From positions 1 through 15,418 of the forward strand of contig DAOUEW010000112.1 of assembly GCA_034430275.1 (NCBI GenBank): DNA of 15,418 nt. The letters run 5' to 3'. The position numbers and the translations under genes were made by a program. The notes beneath the pieces are model-generated. The model was not told the DNA's origin and ran no database searches. It saw only the letters and a program-made list of their open reading frames with translations. How positions within the stretch are numbered: the stretch's first letter is position 1; each line of letters begins with the position of its first letter. Below, one piece after another: positions 13,685 to 15,418 of the stretch. The stretch is from JAUVXJ01 sp034430275 (GTDB lineage Bacteria > Chloroflexota > Anaerolineae > UBA7937 > B3-Chlor).

Positions 13685-14002
13685 GCTTCCCAACGGCCGA
13701 ACGCCCAGCCTGACAGCGGAGGCGCGACTCTGGCGAAAGCAGGTCGTTGCGCCGGTGCGGTGCACTGGTTCTGTAGATTCCTCAAGAAACAGCTGTGACT
13801 TCCCTTGATGCGCTTGCCTCTATCCTCGCACGTCAAGCCTGGCTTGTTGGATGTGCTAGCGTTCTTGCACAGAATCATGTATGCTATCAGTGACGATTGA
13901 GGAGATATCGACCCTCGTGGCCTGAAAGGACGGAACCGTGGTTGCTCCTGCGTTGGATTCGCGGGCCACTACCTGCCAGGGCCACAGAGAGGAGGCAAGA
14001 GG
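13685..14002. other. Intergenic region before the phosphofructokinase gene
   Basis: 318 bp without a convincing gene. It contains the bulged hairpin at 13721-13753, the short palindrome CAAGCC-T-GGCTTG at 13834-13846 (operator-like, too tight to be a hairpin) and the GGAGG (13991-13995) of the phosphofructokinase gene. No promoter with good -35 and -10 elements was found; TTGGAT (13847-13852), 17 nt, CAGAAT (13870-13875) is the best weak candidate. Confidence 0.5.
13721..13753 (+). terminator. GNRA-capped hairpin after the stalk-protein gene
   Basis: GGCGC (13721-13725) pairs with GCGCC (13749-13753). GAC pairs with GTC inside, and CT-GC pairs with GC-AG around a GAAA tetraloop (13735-13738), with small bulges between. 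It lies 36 bp after the stop codon. No T-tract follows, so it may be a factor-dependent terminator or an mRNA 3'-end stabiliser. Confidence 0.35.
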
Positions 14003-15034
14003 ATGCGGATTGGGGTGCTGACGGGCGGCGGGGATGTGCCGGGGCTGAATGCTGCCATACGGGCAGTGGCACGGCGTGCCTTCGAGTATGGCTACGAGGT
14101 AGTGGGCATCAGGAATGGATGGGCCGGGCTGCTGGAGGGAAACGCAGACCCGCTGAGTTTGAACAGCGTCTCGGGAATACTCCACGTGGGCGGCACCATA
14201 CTGGGGACCTCCCGTACCAACCCTCTCCAGAGAGACGGGGGCACCGAGCAGTGTCTGGAGCACGTCAAGGATCTAGGTATCGACGCCCTTGTAGTCGTTG
14301 GCGGTGACGATACCCTTTCGGTGGCGGCGGCTCTGTTCAAGGCTGGAGTGCCGGTGGTGGGCGTTCCCAAGACCATGGACAACGATGTGGCCCATACCGA
14401 CTACTGCATTGGCTTCAACACCGCGGTGACCGTGGTAGCTGAGGCTTGCGACCGGCTTCACACCACCGCCGATTCCCACCATCGGGTCGTGGTGGTGGAA
14501 GTAATGGGGCGGGATGTGGGTTGGGTGGCTACCATAGGCGGGCTTGCGGGAGGGGCAGATCTGATCCTCGTCCCGGAGTGTTCCCACACTGTGGAGAGCA
14601 TCTGTAACCACATAACGCGCCGTTGTGAGGAACAGGGAAAGGGTTTCAGTATCATCGTGGTCTCTGAGGGGGCCCACATCGAGGATCTGGAGGAACGGGA
14701 GGATCTGGGGAAGACCGACGAGTTTGGGCATGCGCGGTTGGACAAGCGTAACATAGGAGATGTCCTGTCCAAAGCGATAGAGATGCGTACCGGCTTCGAG
14801 AGCCGCGCCGTGATCCTGGGCCATCTTCAGCGAGGTGGGTCTCCCACGGTCTTCGATCGGGTCTTGGCCACGCGTCTGGGCGCTACGGCGGTGGACCTGA
14901 TCAAGGAGGGTCGGTTTGGACAGATGGCGGCCATCCAGGGCAGTCATATAGTCTCTGTGCCTTTGGAGCAGGTGGCTGGAAAGACCAAGAAGATCGATCT
15001 GGACCTGTACAGGCTGGCCGAGGTATTCTTCTAG
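14003..15034 (+). CDS. pfp: 6-phosphofructokinase, probably pyrophosphate-dependent
   Basis: The 343-aa protein is a full-length PfkA-family enzyme: GVLTGGGDVPGLNAAIRA at the start, VMGRDVGWVA, and ILGHLQRGGSP near residue 275. It phosphorylates fructose 6-phosphate to fructose 1,6-bisphosphate in glycolysis. Two positions that separate donor types both read as pyrophosphate type: Asp103 in GGDDT, where ATP enzymes have Gly, and Lys123 in PKTMDND, where ATP enzymes have Gly. Asp126 is the catalytic base. PPi-dependent enzymes work near equilibrium and can run in both glycolysis and gluconeogenesis, without ATP-PFK allostery. GGAGG (13991-13995) lies 7 nt before the ATG. The gene appears to be a single-gene unit that ends against leftward sequence; its stop shares the palindromic CTAG at 15031-15034 with an opposing frame. 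Confidence 0.94.
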   Translation: MRIGVLTGGGDVPGLNAAIRAVARRAFEYGYEVVGIRNGWAGLLEGNADPLSLNSVSGILHVGGTILGTSRTNPLQRDGGTEQCLEHVKDLGIDALVVVGGDDTLSVAAALFKAGVPVVGVPKTMDNDVAHTDYCIGFNTAVTVVAEACDRLHTTADSHHRVVVVEVMGRDVGWVATIGGLAGGADLILVPECSHTVESICNHITRRCEEQGKGFSIIVVSEGAHIEDLEEREDLGKTDEFGHARLDKRNIGDVLSKAIEMRTGFESRAVILGHLQRGGSPTVFDRVLATRLGATAVDLIKEGRFGQMAAIQGSHIVSVPLEQVAGKTKKIDLDLYRLAEVFF

Positions 15035-15267
15035 AGATCTGGAGCACGCCTGCACCGTCGGTCTCTTTCTTGCAGCGGAACGTCGCCTTCACGTGTTGGG
15101 AGCCGATCCTCCTGCTGGGCATACACTTGCAGGAGCACTGCCTCCACAGACGATCCTGGTGGCAGCGTCCAGAAAAGGGACACGAAACCCCGATTGTCGA
15201 CGTTGTCCCTGACCATGTTCCCCGGCCACACACTGCGCACCAGTATCGTGGGGGCTTGCCGAGCCAT
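15031..15267 (-). CDS. Doubtful 78-aa frame, possibly the tail of the neighbouring gene
   Basis: A minus-strand frame from ATG 15267 to TAG 15033-15031 encodes 78 aa, including VRSVWPGNMV and FVSLFWTLPPGSSVEAVLLQ, which alternate hydrophobic residues like a beta-sandwich domain. GC at third codon positions is high in the first half and falls in the second. It is in the same frame as the TGA stop (15288-15286) of the partial gene upstream, 18 bp away. No ribosome binding site precedes the ATG. It may be a small gene, the remnant C-terminus of the partial gene after a nonsense mutation, or chance. Confidence 0.25.
   Translation of the reverse strand: MARQAPTILVRSVWPGNMVRDNVDNRGFVSLFWTLPPGSSVEAVLLQVYAQQEDRLPTREGDVPLQERDRRCRRAPDL
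15034..15071. terminator. Weak hairpin after the phosphofructokinase gene
   Basis: GAGATC (15034-15039) can pair with GGTCTC (15060-15065, one G-T wobble), followed by TTTCTT (15066-15071). The stem is short and the loop long, so termination here is only a suggestion. Confidence 0.25.
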
Positions 15268-15285
15268 TCCGGGCCGGCAAGGGGC

Positions 15286-15418
15286 TCATCTACGCATCGC
15301 GAGAGGGAGCACGATTCTTTGCAGGGGCTGGTCGGAGTAGACGAACTGCACGTCCACGACCTGTGGGCTTTCCAAGACGCCCGGCGTAGAGCTGCTCACG
15401 GTGATCGTCGTGGTGTGG
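15286..15418 (-). CDS. C-terminal end of an unidentified protein (partial)
   Basis: The minus strand is open from the right window edge to TGA 15288-15286, giving the last 43 residues of a protein: a Thr/Ser-rich part (HTTTITVSSSTPGVLESP) then VVDVQFVYSDQPLQRIVLPL and the basic end AMRR. Alternating hydrophobic residues suggest beta strands, perhaps the last strands of an extracytoplasmic domain. Too little is present to name it. It converges on the phosphofructokinase gene. Confidence 0.5.
   Translation of the reverse strand, partial: HTTTITVSSSTPGVLESPQVVDVQFVYSDQPLQRIVLPLAMRR

Noticed and set aside
15035..15418. Plus-strand frames running to the right edge
   Set aside because: No start codon with a ribosome binding site and a His/Arg-rich product; they mirror the minus-strand coding sequence.

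Overview
The window is high-GC bacterial DNA, most likely from an uncultured member of the Chloroflexota (Anaerolineae-like). This is inferred from style: several exported proteins carry long Thr/Pro-rich stalks (repeated P-T-P-T), there are TolB-type propeller lipoproteins and a RodZ-type helix-turn-helix protein, and genes are short-spaced with GTG/TTG starts. No rRNA, tRNA, CRISPR array or transposase was seen.

Left part (1-4917). The start of an Xaa-Pro peptidase gene runs leftward off the window from a divergent intergenic region. Facing it is a rightward promoter, a leader with a terminator-like hairpin and an aromatic-rich mini-ORF, and a class I/II PLP aminotransferase of the LysN/MocR-like branch. 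A strong GC-rich hairpin follows. Next come a B12-binding/radical SAM protein and, 9 bp later, an XdhC/CoxI-type molybdoenzyme maturation factor. An imperfect inverted repeat sits between the convergent genes at 4931-4961.

Centre (4963-11757, all minus strand). Four envelope proteins are tightly packed. In transcription order they are: a RodZ-like HTH + transmembrane helix + extracytoplasmic M1-type metallopeptidase; an exported stalk + propeller-like domain + M23 endopeptidase, whose TTG start lies inside the previous gene; a membrane-anchored protein with a possible peptidoglycan-binding region and a class A beta-lactamase-like serine hydrolase domain; and a lipoprotein with a TolB-like propeller fused to an M15-type metallopeptidase domain, overlapping the previous gene by ATGA. 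The cluster has a near-consensus promoter before gene 1 and a fully consensus promoter hidden in the 3' end of gene 2. All four enzymatic motif sets look intact, so this reads as a coordinated peptidoglycan/protein-processing module. It is the most interesting part of the window.

Right part (11758-15418). A roughly 470-bp intergenic region carries divergent promoters, a duplicated 12-bp box that includes a -35 element, and a REP-like palindrome. It is followed by a SAM methyltransferase gene and a gene for a membrane-anchored stalk protein of unknown function. A 318-bp gap with a hairpin and a palindrome leads to a phosphofructokinase whose active-site residues point to pyrophosphate rather than ATP as phosphoryl donor. 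The right edge holds the C-terminal end of a leftward gene and a doubtful in-frame continuation behind its TGA stop.
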